Assembly (NCBI RefSeq): GCF_002075345.1
Contig: NZ_NAEW01000002.1
Span: 248,001-312,000, forward strand
Source of the DNA: Citrobacter braakii
Lineage (GTDB): Bacteria > Pseudomonadota > Gammaproteobacteria > Enterobacterales > Enterobacteriaceae
Direction of reading: 5' to 3'
DNA: 64,000 bases
Below the pieces are notes generated by a model, which had not been told where the DNA came from, ran no database searches, and saw nothing but the letters and a program-made list of their open reading frames with translations. The position numbers and the translations under genes were made by a program. Below, piece by piece: positions 9,076-19,539 of the stretch (positions are counted from its first letter, which is position 1; each line of letters opens with the position of its first letter).

Positions 9076-12000
9076 ATGAGTAAACAATCCCAACATGTTT
9101 TAGTTACCTTACCTCATCCTCTACTGCGCCTGGCCAGTTTAGGTCTGGTGGCTTTCATCTTTACGCTGTTCTCGCTGGAACTGTCTCGTTTCGGGGCGCA
9201 GCTGGCGCCGCTGTGGTTTCCGACCTCAATCATGATGGTGGCTTTTTACCGCCATGCGGGAAAAATGTGGCCGGGGATCGCGCTGGCGTGCTCATTGGGT
9301 AACATCGCGGGTTCTTTGCTCTTCTTCCCCGGCGAGTCGCTTAGCTTTACCTACACGGCCATCAACATTATTGAGGCTGTCGTGGGGGCAATGTTATTGC
9401 GCAAACTGCTGCCCTGGTACAATCCTTTACAAAATCTCAATGACTGGGCGCGCCTGGCATTCGGCAGCGCAGTGGTCCCTCCGCTGCTGGGCGGCGTATT
9501 ACTCTGGTTATTATTACCGCAAGAAACGTCGTTAAATACCTTCCTCATTTGGGTGCTGTCAGAATCCATCGGCGCGCTGGCGCTGGTACCATTAGGTTTA
9601 CTGTTTAAGCCACATTATCTGCTGCGCCACCGCAATCCGCGATTACTGCTTGAAACCCTGATTACGCTTCTGGTGACGTTAACGTTCAGTTGGCTGTCGA
9701 TGATGTTCATTCCATGGCCGTTTACCTGCGTTATTGTCCTGTTGATGTGGAGCGCTGTCCGTCTGCCGCGTATGGAGGCGTTTTTAATTTTCCTCAGCAC
9801 CGTGATGATGGTTTCGCTGATGTTGGCCGCTGACCCTTCGCTGCTCTACACCCCCAAACAGAACATGATGACCAGCATACCGTGGCTGCCGTTTTTGATG
9901 ATCCTGTTGCCAGCCAATATGATGACCATGGTGATGTACGCGTTTCGGGCTGAACGCAAGCACATCTCAGAAAGCGAAGCGCGCTTTCGCAATGCTATGG
10001 AATATTCCGCAATTGGCATGGCGCTGGTCGGGACTGAGGGGCAATGGCTACAGGCCAATAAAGCCTTGTGCCAGTTTCTGGGCTATAGCCAGGAGGAGCT
10101 ACGTTCGCTCACCTTCCAGCAATTAACCTGGCCGGAAGATTTGAACAATGACCTCGAACAGTTAAACATGCTGGCACGCGGGGAAATTAACAGCTATTCC
10201 ATGGAGAAACGCTATTACACGCGCGCAGGCGAGGTGGTATGGGCCTTGCTGGCCGTTTCGCTGGTGCGCCATAGCGACACCACCCCACTCTACTTTATTG
10301 CGCAGATTGAAGACATTAACGATCTGAAGCACACCGAGTGGATGAACAAACGGCTGATGGAGCGCATTACGCTCGCTAATGAAGCCGGGGGGATCGGCAT
10401 TTGGGAATGGGAACTGCAGCCTGATGTGATCAGCTGGGATAAGCGTATGTTCGATCTCTACGAAGTCCCGGCACATATCAAGCCCAGCTGGCAAGTCTGG
10501 TATGAATGCGTTGTGCCTGAAGATCGCGAACACGCCGAAAATGTGATTCGCGATTCGCTGGCCGCACGAGCCCCGTTTAAGCTTGAGTTTCGTATCGCGG
10601 TAAAAGGTGGCATACGGCATATCCGCTCATTGGCCAACCGGGTACTGAATAAAGACGGTGAAGTTGAACGCTTACTTGGCATCAATATGGATATGACCGA
10701 GGTGAAGCAGCTCAACGAAGCGCTGTTCCAAGAAAAAGAGCGTTTGCATATTACACTCGACTCCATCGGCGAGGCGGTGATTTGTATTGATGTCGACATG
10801 AATGTGACCTTTATGAATCCGGTCGCTGAGAAAATGAGCGGCTGGCAGCAGGAAAACGCAATTGGCATTCCGCTCCTGACGGTACTGCGTATTACTTTCG
10901 GCGATAACGGTCCGCTGATGGAAAATATCTACAGTGCCGACATGTCACGTAAGGCAATGGAACAAGAAGTCGTCCTGCATTGTCGCAACGGCAACAGTTA
11001 TGACATTCAGTACAGCATCACGCCCCTCAGCACCCTTGATGGCGGCAGCATTGGCTCGGTGCTGGTCATTCAGGATGTCACCGAGTCACGTAAGATGCTG
11101 CGCCAGCTTAGCTACAGCGCTTCGCATGACGACCTGACGCAGTTGGCCAATCGGGTCAGCTTTGAAAACCATCTCAAACAGTTGCTGCATACGGTGCACG
11201 ACGCACACCAGAGTCATGTGCTGGTTTTTATCGATCTTGATCGTTTTAAAGCGGTGAACGATAGCGCAGGGCATGCCGCAGGCGATGCCCTGCTGCGCGA
11301 ACTCTCTTCACTGATGCTAAGCATGCTGCGGTCCAGCGATATGCTGGCGCGCCTTGGCGGCGACGAGTTTGGTCTGTTGCTGCCGGATTGTAATATCGAA
11401 AGCGCCCGCTTCATCTCAGGTCGCATCATCAGTGCTATTAACGATTACCACTTCATGTGGGATGGCCGCTTGCACCGCATTGGCGCCAGTGCGGGAATTA
11501 CGCTGATTGATGACAAAAACCATGTTGCGACTGACGTCATGTCTCAGGCGGATATCGCCTGCTACGCGGCGAAAAACAGCGGACGTGGGCGTGTCTGCGT
11601 CTATGAACCACAGCAAAGCCAGGCGCATGCCGCGCGTAGCCAACTGTCATTGGACGAACAAAAGCATACCATTATGCACAGCCCGATGCTGATGATCGCC
11701 AGAGGCGTGGCTTCTCCACGTATACCTGAGACGTTTAGCTTCTGGCTTATATCGCTACGCTTAGGGACCGCTGAAGGCGAAGTGATTGAAGAGCAGACAT
11801 TCCGTACCGGGCTGGTCGATCCCACATTGAATCAAGCGCTCGACCGTCGGGTATTCAGCGAATTCTTCCAGAATGCGGCCCCAGCAGTCGCCAGCAAGGG
11901 CCTCAGTGTTGCGCTCCCCCTTTCCGCCGCCGGGCTGCTCAATTCAGAACTTGTTGATGAGCTGCTGGAACAATTGCAACATAGCCCGTTACCGCCACGG

Positions 12001-12405
12001 CTGCTGCACCTGACCGTTCCGGCCAGCGTCATCAAAACGAATCCAACGCAGGCGATATCCGCCCTGCATCGGCTACGTCAGTTCGGTTGTCGAATTGTGT
12101 TAAGTCAGGTCGGTCGTGATTTAGAGCTTTTTGACAATCTGAAATACCACATTGTCGATTACCTGTTGCTTGACAGCGAGCTAAGCGCCAGCGCTCACGG
12201 AGACCTGATTGACGAGATGTGGGTGTCCATTATCCAGGGCCATGCCCAGCGCCTGGACATTAAAAGCATCGCCGGTCCGGTGCAGTTACCGCTTATCATG
12301 GATGCGCTTTCTGGCATCGGTATTGATATGATTTATGGCGACATTATCGCCAACGCCCAACCGCTGGATCTGCTACTGAATACCAGTAATTTCGCCATCA
12401 ACTGA
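9076..12405 (+). CDS. dgcE: DgcE (YegE), MASE1-PAS-GGDEF diguanylate cyclase with degenerate EAL domain
   Basis: Membrane-bound diguanylate cyclase that makes c-di-GMP; in E. coli it feeds the YciR/MlrA cascade controlling curli and biofilm. 1109 aa against 1105 in E. coli. An N-terminal MASE1 sensor with about eight membrane segments (1-300) is followed by three PAS-type domains (about 310-680). The GGDEF domain has the intact catalytic GGDEF at 761-765 and an intact RxxD inhibitory site (RSSD, 752-755). The C-terminal about 240 residues are EAL-like but lack the EAL and DDFG catalytic motifs. The start at 9076 gives MSKQSQHVL after a GGGTAGAG ribosome site. The last 33 nt overlap the 3' end of alkA. 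Confidence 0.95.
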   Translation: MSKQSQHVLVTLPHPLLRLASLGLVAFIFTLFSLELSRFGAQLAPLWFPTSIMMVAFYRHAGKMWPGIALACSLGNIAGSLLFFPGESLSFTYTAINIIEAVVGAMLLRKLLPWYNPLQNLNDWARLAFGSAVVPPLLGGVLLWLLLPQETSLNTFLIWVLSESIGALALVPLGLLFKPHYLLRHRNPRLLLETLITLLVTLTFSWLSMMFIPWPFTCVIVLLMWSAVRLPRMEAFLIFLSTVMMVSLMLAADPSLLYTPKQNMMTSIPWLPFLMILLPANMMTMVMYAFRAERKHISESEARFRNAMEYSAIGMALVGTEGQWLQANKALCQFLGYSQEELRSLTFQQLTWPEDLNNDLEQLNMLARGEINSYSMEKRYYTRAGEVVWALLAVSLVRHSDTTPLYFIAQIEDINDLKHTEWMNKRLMERITLANEAGGIGIWEWELQPDVISWDKRMFDLYEVPAHIKPSWQVWYECVVPEDREHAENVIRDSLAARAPFKLEFRIAVKGGIRHIRSLANRVLNKDGEVERLLGINMDMTEVKQLNEALFQEKERLHITLDSIGEAVICIDVDMNVTFMNPVAEKMSGWQQENAIGIPLLTVLRITFGDNGPLMENIYSADMSRKAMEQEVVLHCRNGNSYDIQYSITPLSTLDGGSIGSVLVIQDVTESRKMLRQLSYSASHDDLTQLANRVSFENHLKQLLHTVHDAHQSHVLVFIDLDRFKAVNDSAGHAAGDALLRELSSLMLSMLRSSDMLARLGGDEFGLLLPDCNIESARFISGRIISAINDYHFMWDGRLHRIGASAGITLIDDKNHVATDVMSQADIACYAAKNSGRGRVCVYEPQQSQAHAARSQLSLDEQKHTIMHSPMLMIARGVASPRIPETFSFWLISLRLGTAEGEVIEEQTFRTGLVDPTLNQALDRRVFSEFFQNAAPAVASKGLSVALPLSAAGLLNSELVDELLEQLQHSPLPPRLLHLTVPASVIKTNPTQAISALHRLRQFGCRIVLSQVGRDLELFDNLKYHIVDYLLLDSELSASAHGDLIDEMWVSIIQGHAQRLDIKSIAGPVQLPLIMDALSGIGIDMIYGDIIANAQPLDLLLNTSNFAIN

Positions 12406-13242
12406 CGGTTGCCAGCCATCCGTGTACCAGATATGCAAGAGTGCATAGGAGCGCCAGGGTTTCCAACGCTCTGCATACCGCCGGATCTGGGCTGGCGTCA
12501 TGCCGGGAAAACGCTGTTTAATCAGATAATCATCCGGCAAAAAAACATCCTTCGCCTGCCAACCACGCAGCGCAAAATAGTTGGCGGTCCAGCGCCCTAT
12601 TCCGGGAAACGTTTGTAGTTGCTTAACACCTTGCTCAATATCGTCAGGCGCTACTGTCGCAAGCGTTCCTTCAAGCGTTGCACGCGCCAGGTGAATCAAC
12701 GCTTCAGCGCGTTTGAGCGGCATCCCTAACGCTTTCAGGTGCAGAGGTTCGGCGTCAGCAAGCGCTTCAGGCGTGGGAAAAGAAACATACCCTGGCGCAT
12801 CCTCCAGCGTGTCGCCATAAGCATGCGCGACTTTCGCTGTCAGTTTTGCCGCCATAGCCACGCTGACTAACTGCCCTAAAATCGCCCGTACCCCTTGCTC
12901 AAAAGCATCGACACATCCCGGCAGGCGCAGTCCCGGACGCGCCGCACCAAGGCTTCCCAGCGCGCTGACTATTTGCTGCGGGCAACAGGTAAGATCAAAC
13001 AAGCGGGTTATTTTCGCCAGGCACTCGGGGGCGGCGGGTTGTAATCCCGAACTTAACGTCACGTGTAGCACATTGGCGTGCAAATCCGGTACGACGCGCA
13101 CCAGACCCCGATGCTCCCCTACGGACAGGATTCTGGTATAACTCAGTTCCTCCACCGTTTCGACACCGTCAACCGCACGGGCGGCAAGAAATCCCAGCAT
13201 CCAGGGCCAGTCATAAGGCGGTTGCCAGCTCAGCGTGAACAT
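12373..13242 (-). CDS. alkA: 3-methyladenine DNA glycosylase II
   Basis: Base-excision repair glycosylase removing alkylated purines and O2-methylpyrimidines. It is induced by Ada in E. coli. 289 aa against 282 in E. coli, the extra residues lying at the C-terminus. The helix-hairpin-helix GIGRWTANYFALRGW precedes the catalytic aspartate in FLPDDYLIKQ. The gene is convergent with dgcE and overlaps its last 33 nt; it is divergent from yegD. I see no obvious ada box in the 136-bp upstream spacer. Confidence 0.95.
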   Translation of the reverse strand: MFTLSWQPPYDWPWMLGFLAARAVDGVETVEELSYTRILSVGEHRGLVRVVPDLHANVLHVTLSSGLQPAAPECLAKITRLFDLTCCPQQIVSALGSLGAARPGLRLPGCVDAFEQGVRAILGQLVSVAMAAKLTAKVAHAYGDTLEDAPGYVSFPTPEALADAEPLHLKALGMPLKRAEALIHLARATLEGTLATVAPDDIEQGVKQLQTFPGIGRWTANYFALRGWQAKDVFLPDDYLIKQRFPGMTPAQIRRYAERWKPWRSYALLHIWYTDGWQPSVDGEITGIQ

Positions 13243-13378
13243 TCAGTTTTCCTTTTTATGCAAACCTACAGCATAAACGGTATTCAATCGATGCGCCTTG
13301 CTTTCATATTCCAGTTGTCGGAGCGTCAACATTTCGTTAAAGTCACGCCCCTTCTTCACTGGCATGGGGATTTTTACG

Positions 13379-14731
13379 GTGTTTATTGGTTTTGACTACG
13401 GTACGGCAAACTGTTCAGTGGCCGTTATGCGTGACGGGCAGCCTCACCTGCTCAAAATGGAAAATAACAGCACGCTTCTGCCTTCAATGCTGTGCGCGCC
13501 AACGCGCGAAGCGGTCAGCGAGTGGCTGTATCGCCATCACGACATCCCAACCACGGACGACGAAACGCAGGCGTTGCTTCGCCGCGCGATGCGCTATAAC
13601 CGCGAAGAAGACATCGACGTTAACGCCAACAGCGTGCAGTTCGGTCTGGCATCGCTGGGTCAATATATTGAAGACCCGGAAGAGGTGTATTTCGTTAAAT
13701 CGCCAAAATCATTTTTGGGTGCCAGCGGTCTGAAGCCGCAGCAGGTTGCGCTGTTTGAAGATCTGGTCTGCGCGATGATGCTGCACATACGCAACCAGGC
13801 ACAAAATCAGTTGCCGGAAGCCATCACCCAGGCCGTTATTGGTCGTCCCATCAACTTCCAGGGGTTAGGGGGCGATGACGCCAACGCCCAGGCGCAGGGT
13901 ATTCTTGAACGTGCGGCTAAACGCGCCGGTTTTCAGGATGTCGTCTTCCAGTACGAGCCGGTAGCGGCTGGTCTGGATTACGAAGCCACGCTGCAGGAAG
14001 AAAAACGCGTGCTGGTGGTGGATATTGGCGGGGGTACAACCGACTGTTCACTGCTGCTGATGGGGCCGCAATGGCACCAGCGCGCCGATCGCGAAAACAG
14101 CCTGCTGGGGCACAGCGGCTGCCGCGTTGGCGGGAACGATCTGGATATTGCTCTGGCGTTTAAACATCTGATGCCGCTGCTCGGTATGGGGGGAGAAACG
14201 GAAAAAGGGATCGCCTTACCTATTCTGCCCTGGTGGAACGCGGTCGCGATCAACGATGTTCCCGCGCAAAGTGACTTCTACAGTAGCGCCAACGGTCGCT
14301 TGCTCAACGATCTTGTCCGTGACGCGAAAGAAGCCGATAAAGTCGCCCTACTGCTTAAAGTCTGGCGCGAGCGTCTGAGCTATCGCCTGGTGCGTAGCGC
14401 AGAAGAGAGCAAAATCGCGCTTTCCGATCAGACCATTGTGACGGCGGCGATACCGTTTATCAGCAACACGCTGGCAACCGATATCAGTCAACACGGGCTG
14501 GAAGCTGCGCTCAATCAGCCCCTGGCGCGCATTCTGGAGCAGGTTCAACTGGCGCTGGAAAACGCGCAGGAAAAACCGGACGTGATTTACCTGACCGGCG
14601 GTAGCGCGCGTTCGCCGCTGATTAAAAAAGCCCTCGCCCAGCAACTTCCCGGGATTCCGATCGCGGGGGGCGATGATTTCGGTTCCGTTACTGCCGGACT
14701 GGCCCGCTGGGCTGACGTTGTTTTCCGCTAA
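13379..14731 (+). CDS. yegD: YegD, Hsp70-like actin-fold ATPase
   Basis: Hsp70-related protein that has the nucleotide-binding fold but no substrate-binding domain; its function is not established. 450 aa with the GTG start at 13379, equal to E. coli YegD. ATPase motifs are visible: phosphate-1 FIGFDYGTANCS at the N-terminus, phosphate-2 VVDIGGGTTDCS near residue 225, and the adenosine motif LTGGSARSP near 412. I chose GTG because GGGGA lies 8 nt before it and it gives the family N-terminus; the longer frame from 13298 reaches back toward alkA. E. coli has yegI-yegL next; here the Ibs/Sib locus follows directly. Confidence 0.94.
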   Translation: MFIGFDYGTANCSVAVMRDGQPHLLKMENNSTLLPSMLCAPTREAVSEWLYRHHDIPTTDDETQALLRRAMRYNREEDIDVNANSVQFGLASLGQYIEDPEEVYFVKSPKSFLGASGLKPQQVALFEDLVCAMMLHIRNQAQNQLPEAITQAVIGRPINFQGLGGDDANAQAQGILERAAKRAGFQDVVFQYEPVAAGLDYEATLQEEKRVLVVDIGGGTTDCSLLLMGPQWHQRADRENSLLGHSGCRVGGNDLDIALAFKHLMPLLGMGGETEKGIALPILPWWNAVAINDVPAQSDFYSSANGRLLNDLVRDAKEADKVALLLKVWRERLSYRLVRSAEESKIALSDQTIVTAAIPFISNTLATDISQHGLEAALNQPLARILEQVQLALENAQEKPDVIYLTGGSARSPLIKKALAQQLPGIPIAGGDDFGSVTAGLARWADVVFR

Positions 14732-14793
14732 GCGGCTCGCATGCTGAAAAGTACGCGTATTGACATCACCATTGCTGTGGCTTATTTTCAGGT

Positions 14794-14932
14794 GTGAGGG
14801 TTAGGGAGGGCTTCCCCTCCCCCTGGTGTCTTAGTAAGCCGGTAAGCTAATCACTAAGGGTATCACCAGTATGATGACCTGCTTCATCATAACCCTTTCC
14901 TTATTTTGGCCCCTTCCTCGGGAGGGGCTTTT
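14794..14932 (+). ncRNA. sib: Sib (QUAD) antisense RNA, type I antitoxin
   Basis: About 139-nt RNA opposite the ibs toxin gene. It starts with the family signature GTGAGGGTTAGGGAGG, continues through CTTAGTAAGC and CATCATAACCCTTTCC, and ends in the hairpin CCCCTTCCTCGGGAGGGG followed by TTTT (14910-14932). In E. coli the Sib RNAs base-pair with ibs mRNA and block its translation. E. coli sibA/sibB lie in this same yeg-mdtA interval as a tandem pair; only one copy is present here. Confidence 0.88.
14831..14890 (-). CDS. ibs: Ibs-family small hydrophobic toxin
   Basis: A 19-codon frame fully inside and antisense to the Sib RNA. It encodes [19 protein letters not shown], with the double-methionine start, a single hydrophobic helix and the C-terminal PAY typical of Ibs peptides. 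Family members insert in the inner membrane and depolarise it when overproduced. The proline at position 11 in the middle of the helix is the main oddity. Too short for ordinary gene finding; the call rests on family resemblance and the antisense RNA. Confidence 0.85.
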   Translation of the reverse strand: MMKQVIILVIPLVISLPAY

Positions 14933-15098
14933 CCGTACCAGCGTTCCGCTGAAATCTCTGGCTCTCCTCCTTTTTGCCTTGTCAGCACTCTAACGCACAA
15001 TCACGTATTCGCTATTTTCACCACCGATTGTTGCGTAACGCTTCGCAAAGCCGCATCAGCATTCAGACGAATCCCGACAGTGTTTCATAATTCCTCCA

Positions 15099-15116
15099 TT
15101 TTTCTCCCTTGTTCGC
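15099..15116 (+). promoter_or_regulatory. Candidate BaeR box upstream of mdtA
   Basis: TTTTTCTCCCTTGTTCGC matches 15 of 18 positions of the published BaeR consensus TTTTTCTCCATDATTGGC, quoted from memory. It lies 53 bp upstream of the mdtA start. It fits direct activation of the mdtABCD-baeSR operon by its own last product, BaeR. Confidence 0.6.
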
Positions 15117-15169
15117 TGGCTAAACTAGTATCATTCCGCGAATCGTTTCAGGATGAGAAACTTATAACA

Positions 15170-16417
15170 ATGAAAGGCAGTAAAAAATCCCGCTGGGTGA
15201 TAGCAATCGCGATCGTTGTGGCCACCGTCGCCGCCATCTGGTTCTGGCAAAACCGTAACGACGCCCAGGAAAACGCACCGGGCGCTACCAAACCAGCGCA
15301 GCACACGCCAGGTTCGGGACGGCGTGGAATGCGCTCCGGGCCGTTGGCTCCCGTTCAGGCTGCCACCGCCGCCATGGAAGCCGTTCCGCGTTACCTGACA
15401 GGGCTGGGTACCATTACTGCCGCAAATACCGCCACGGTACGTAGCCGGGTGGATGGTCAGCTCATTGCCTTACACTTCGAGGAAGGACAGCAGGTAAAAG
15501 CCGGCGACCTGCTGGCAGAGATAGATCCCAGCCAGTTCAAAGTTGCTCTGGCTCAGGCGCAGGGCCAACTGGCCAAAGATAAAGCCACGCTGGCAAATGC
15601 CCGTCGCGATCTTGCCCGCTATCAACAGCTGGTGAAAACTAATCTGGTCTCGCGCCAGGAGCTGGATGCCCAGCAGGCGCTGGTAAATGAAACGTTAGGG
15701 ACAATCAAAGCCGATGAAGCCAGCGTCGCCAGCGCCCAATTGCAGCTTGACTGGAGCCGGATAACCGCGCCTGTAGAGGGGCGTGTCGGTCTGAAGCAGG
15801 TCGACGTCGGTAACCAAATTTCCAGCGGCGATACCACCGGAATCGTCGTTATTACGCAAACCCATCCTATCGACCTGATATTCACCTTGCCTGAAAACGA
15901 CATTGCCACCGTGTTGCGGGCGCAAAAATCGGGGACTCCGTTAAAGGTTGAAGCCTGGGACCGAACCAATTCGCAAAAACTGAGCGAAGGCGTCCTGCTC
16001 AGTCTCGACAATCAGATTGATGCCACGACCGGAACCATCAAAGTTAAAGCCCGTTTTAACAATCAGGATGATGCTTTATTCCCTAACCAGTTCGTTAACG
16101 CCCGCATGCTGGTCGACACGGAACAAAATGCCGTGGTGATCCCAACGGCCGCCCTGCAGATGGGCAATGAGGGCCATTTTGTCTGGGTGCTGAACAGCGA
16201 TAATAAAGTGAGCAAACATCTGGTTAAACCAGGTATTCAGGATAGCCAAAAAGTAGTGATCGCCGCCGGGTTGTCCGCAGGCGATCGGGTCGTAACCGAC
16301 GGTATTGACCGCCTGACGGAAGGCGCAAAAGTAGAAGTCGTAGAGGCGCATGACGCCTCTGCTCAGGATGAGAAAACTGCGCCCCGCGGATACGGCAAAA
16401 AAGGAGCTAACTCCTGA
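15170..16417 (+). CDS. mdtA: MdtA, membrane fusion protein of the MdtABC RND pump
   Basis: Periplasmic adaptor linking the MdtB/MdtC pump to TolC; E. coli MdtABC exports novobiocin, deoxycholate and other bile salts. 415 aa, as in E. coli. An N-terminal membrane anchor (about 8-27) is followed by a lipoyl/barrel-sandwich domain split by a coiled-coil hairpin (about 130-190) and a beta-barrel domain. The ATG at 15170 gives [10 protein letters not shown]; a longer open frame from 14906 overlaps the Sib RNA and is rejected. The stop overlaps the mdtB start by 1 nt (TGATG). First gene of mdtABCD-baeSR. Confidence 0.95.
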   Translation: MKGSKKSRWVIAIAIVVATVAAIWFWQNRNDAQENAPGATKPAQHTPGSGRRGMRSGPLAPVQAATAAMEAVPRYLTGLGTITAANTATVRSRVDGQLIALHFEEGQQVKAGDLLAEIDPSQFKVALAQAQGQLAKDKATLANARRDLARYQQLVKTNLVSRQELDAQQALVNETLGTIKADEASVASAQLQLDWSRITAPVEGRVGLKQVDVGNQISSGDTTGIVVITQTHPIDLIFTLPENDIATVLRAQKSGTPLKVEAWDRTNSQKLSEGVLLSLDNQIDATTGTIKVKARFNNQDDALFPNQFVNARMLVDTEQNAVVIPTAALQMGNEGHFVWVLNSDNKVSKHLVKPGIQDSQKVVIAAGLSAGDRVVTDGIDRLTEGAKVEVVEAHDASAQDEKTAPRGYGKKGANS

Positions 16418-19400
16418 TGCAGGTGTTACCTCCGCACAACACAGGCGGGCCATCACGCCTGTTTATTCTGCGACCTGTCGCCACCACGCTGCTGATGGTC
16501 GCGATTTTGCTTGCCGGTATTATCGGTTATCGTTTCCTGCCGATCGCTGCCTTACCGGAAGTCGATTACCCCACGATTCAGGTCGTTACGCTGTACCCGG
16601 GCGCCAGCCCGGACGTCATGACCTCGGCGGTAACCGCACCACTTGAGCGTCAGTTCGGACAGATGTCCGGCTTAAAACAGATGTCCTCGCAAAGTTCCGG
16701 CGGCGCATCGGTCGTCACGTTGCAGTTTCAACTGACGCTGCCGTTGGATGTTGCCGAGCAGGAAGTTCAGGCTGCGATTAACGCCGCCACCAATTTATTA
16801 CCGGGCGATCTGCCCAATCCGCCAGTCTACAGCAAGGTAAACCCGGCAGATCCACCGATCATGACGCTGGCGGTCACGTCCAGCGCCATGCCGATGACGC
16901 AGGTGGAAGATATGGTCGAAACCCGCGTCGCGCAGAAAATCTCTCAGGTTTCCGGTGTCGGTCTGGTAACACTTTCCGGCGGGCAACGACCGGCGGTCCG
17001 CGTGAAGCTTAACGCACAGGCTATTGCCGCACTCGGTCTGACCAGCGAAACCATCCGTACAGCCATTACCGGGGCTAACGTCAATTCGGCAAAAGGGAGT
17101 CTTGATGGCCCAACGCGTGCTGTCACCCTTTCCGCCAACGACCAGATGCAGTCCGCAGACGAATATCGCCAGCTCATCGTGGCCTATAAAAACGGTGCAC
17201 CGGTTCGTCTGGGCGATGTCGCCACCGTCGAACAAGGGGCAGAAAATAGCTGGCTGGGCGCATGGGCCAATAAGCAACAAGCCATTGTAATGAATGTTCA
17301 GCGCCAGCCTGGGGCGAACATCATCTCCACGGCAGACAGTATCCGTCAAATGCTGCCGCAGCTCACCGAAAGCCTGCCCAAATCAGTTAAGGTCAGCGTG
17401 CTTTCGGATCGTACGACCAATATTCGTGCCTCCGTTGCAGACACCCAGTTTGAGCTAATGCTGGCGATTGCGCTGGTGGTGATGATCATCTACCTGTTCC
17501 TGCGCAATATTCCGGCGACGATTATTCCTGCGGTCGCCGTTCCGCTGTCGCTCATCGGCACCTTCGCGGTGATGGTATTTCTTGATTTCTCCATCAATAA
17601 CCTGACCCTAATGGCGCTAACCATCGCGACAGGATTCGTAGTGGATGACGCTATCGTGGTTATCGAGAATATTTCTCGCTATATCGAAAAAGGCGAAAAA
17701 CCGCTGACTGCCGCCCTGAAGGGGGCTGGTGAGATTGGTTTTACCATCATCTCTCTGACATTTTCGCTAATTGCCGTGCTGATCCCGCTGTTGTTTATGG
17801 GTGATATCGTTGGCCGATTATTCCGCGAGTTTGCCGTTACGCTGGCCGTGGCAATTCTGATTTCCGCCGTCGTCTCGCTCACCCTCACGCCGATGATGTG
17901 CGCGCGCATGCTTAATCAGGCCTCGTTGCGTAAGCAAAACCGCTTCTCCCGCGCCTCGGAGCGTATGTTCGATCGCGTCATTGCCGGGTACGGTCACTGG
18001 CTGGCAAAAGTGCTGAACCATCCGTGGCTCACGCTGGGCGTGGCGTTCGGCACGCTGGCACTGAGCGTTATGTTATGGGTCTTTATCCCCAAAGGGTTCT
18101 TCCCGATCCAGGACAACGGCATCATCCAGGGTACGCTGCAGGCGCCGCAGTCCAGTTCATTTGCCAGCATGGCCCAGCGCCAGCGCCAGGTTTCCGATGT
18201 CATCCTTCAAGATCCGGCGGTCGAGAGCCTGACCGCTTTTGTCGGCGTGGATGGTACTAATCCGGCATTGAACAGCGCGCGTCTGCAAATCAACCTTAAG
18301 CCGCTGGACGATCGCGACGATCGCGTGCAGAAAGTGATCGCACGCCTACAGGACGCGGTTGACAGAGTACCCGGCGTTGATCTCTATCTTCAGCCCACCC
18401 AGGACCTGACGATTGATACCCAGGTCAGCCGGACGCAATATCAGTTTACGCTGCAAGCAACGTCCCTTGACGCCCTCAGCACCTGGGTTCCACAGCTGTT
18501 AGAAAAACTTCACCAGCTACCGCAACTGTCCGATGTCAGTAGCGACTGGCAGGACAAAGGGCTGGTGGCGTATGTGAACGTCAATCGCGATAGCGCCAGC
18601 CGTTTAGGCATCAGCATGGCGGATGTCGATAACGCCCTGTACAACGCCTTCGGCCAGCGACTGATTTCAACCATCTACACCCAGGCCAACCAGTATCGCG
18701 TCGTATTGGAACATGACACCAACAGTACGCCGGGGCTTGCTGCACTGGACACTATCCGTCTGACCAGCAGCGACGGCGGCGTGGTTCCACTTAGCGCAAT
18801 CGCCAGCATTGAACAGCGTTTCGCTCCGCTGTCGATTAACCACCTCGATCAGTTCCCGGTCACCACCATCTCGTTCAACGTACCGGACGGTCATTCGCTG
18901 GGCGATGCGGTGCAGGCAATTCTGGATGCCGAAAAAACGCTCAATCTGCCAGCAAATATTACCACCCAGTTCCAGGGCAGTACGCTCGCTTTCCAGGCCG
19001 CACTGGGTAATACCATCTGGTTGATTGTGGCTGCGGTTGTCGCGATGTATATCGTCCTCGGCGTGCTGTATGAGAGCTTTATTCACCCGATTACCATTCT
19101 CTCCACGCTACCCACGGCGGGCGTCGGCGCCCTCCTGGCGTTAATGATTGCCGGCAGTGAACTGGACGTCATCGCGATTATCGGCATTATTTTGCTTATC
19201 GGTATCGTCAAGAAAAACGCCATCATGATGATCGACTTCGCCCTTGCCGCGGAGCGCGAACAGGGCATGACCCCACGCGACGCTATTTTCCAGGCCTGTC
19301 TGCTGCGTTTTCGCCCGATTCTGATGACTACGCTGGCGGCACTGCTCGGCGCGTTGCCGCTGATGTTAAGTACCGGCGTGGGGGCCGAATTACGTCGTCC

Positions 19401-19539
19401 ATTAGGAATTGGTATGGTCGGCGGTCTGCTGGTAAGCCAGGTATTAACCCTGTTTACCACCCCGGTGATTTATCTGCTGTTTGACCGTCTGTCGCTGTAC
19501 GTGAAAAGCCGCTTCCCGCGTCAGGAAGAGGAAGCGTAA
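16417..19539 (+). CDS. mdtB: MdtB, RND efflux pump subunit
   Basis: Inner-membrane, proton-driven resistance-nodulation-division transporter that forms a heteromultimer with MdtC. 1040 aa, the E. coli length. Twelve membrane segments with two large periplasmic loops are expected; the proton-relay motif [10 protein letters not shown] of TM4 and the [11 protein letters not shown] segment of TM10 are present. In E. coli MdtB and MdtC have separate roles, MdtC in substrate binding and MdtB in proton translocation. The next gene starts on the base after its stop. Confidence 0.97.
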   Translation: MQVLPPHNTGGPSRLFILRPVATTLLMVAILLAGIIGYRFLPIAALPEVDYPTIQVVTLYPGASPDVMTSAVTAPLERQFGQMSGLKQMSSQSSGGASVVTLQFQLTLPLDVAEQEVQAAINAATNLLPGDLPNPPVYSKVNPADPPIMTLAVTSSAMPMTQVEDMVETRVAQKISQVSGVGLVTLSGGQRPAVRVKLNAQAIAALGLTSETIRTAITGANVNSAKGSLDGPTRAVTLSANDQMQSADEYRQLIVAYKNGAPVRLGDVATVEQGAENSWLGAWANKQQAIVMNVQRQPGANIISTADSIRQMLPQLTESLPKSVKVSVLSDRTTNIRASVADTQFELMLAIALVVMIIYLFLRNIPATIIPAVAVPLSLIGTFAVMVFLDFSINNLTLMALTIATGFVVDDAIVVIENISRYIEKGEKPLTAALKGAGEIGFTIISLTFSLIAVLIPLLFMGDIVGRLFREFAVTLAVAILISAVVSLTLTPMMCARMLNQASLRKQNRFSRASERMFDRVIAGYGHWLAKVLNHPWLTLGVAFGTLALSVMLWVFIPKGFFPIQDNGIIQGTLQAPQSSSFASMAQRQRQVSDVILQDPAVESLTAFVGVDGTNPALNSARLQINLKPLDDRDDRVQKVIARLQDAVDRVPGVDLYLQPTQDLTIDTQVSRTQYQFTLQATSLDALSTWVPQLLEKLHQLPQLSDVSSDWQDKGLVAYVNVNRDSASRLGISMADVDNALYNAFGQRLISTIYTQANQYRVVLEHDTNSTPGLAALDTIRLTSSDGGVVPLSAIASIEQRFAPLSINHLDQFPVTTISFNVPDGHSLGDAVQAILDAEKTLNLPANITTQFQGSTLAFQAALGNTIWLIVAAVVAMYIVLGVLYESFIHPITILSTLPTAGVGALLALMIAGSELDVIAIIGIILLIGIVKKNAIMMIDFALAAEREQGMTPRDAIFQACLLRFRPILMTTLAALLGALPLMLSTGVGAELRRPLGIGMVGGLLVSQVLTLFTTPVIYLLFDRLSLYVKSRFPRQEEEA

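Noticed and set aside
14906-15169. N-terminal extension of mdtA into the Sib RNA
   Set aside because: The extension has no family match and overlaps the Sib terminator; MKGSKKSRW at 15170 is the conserved start.
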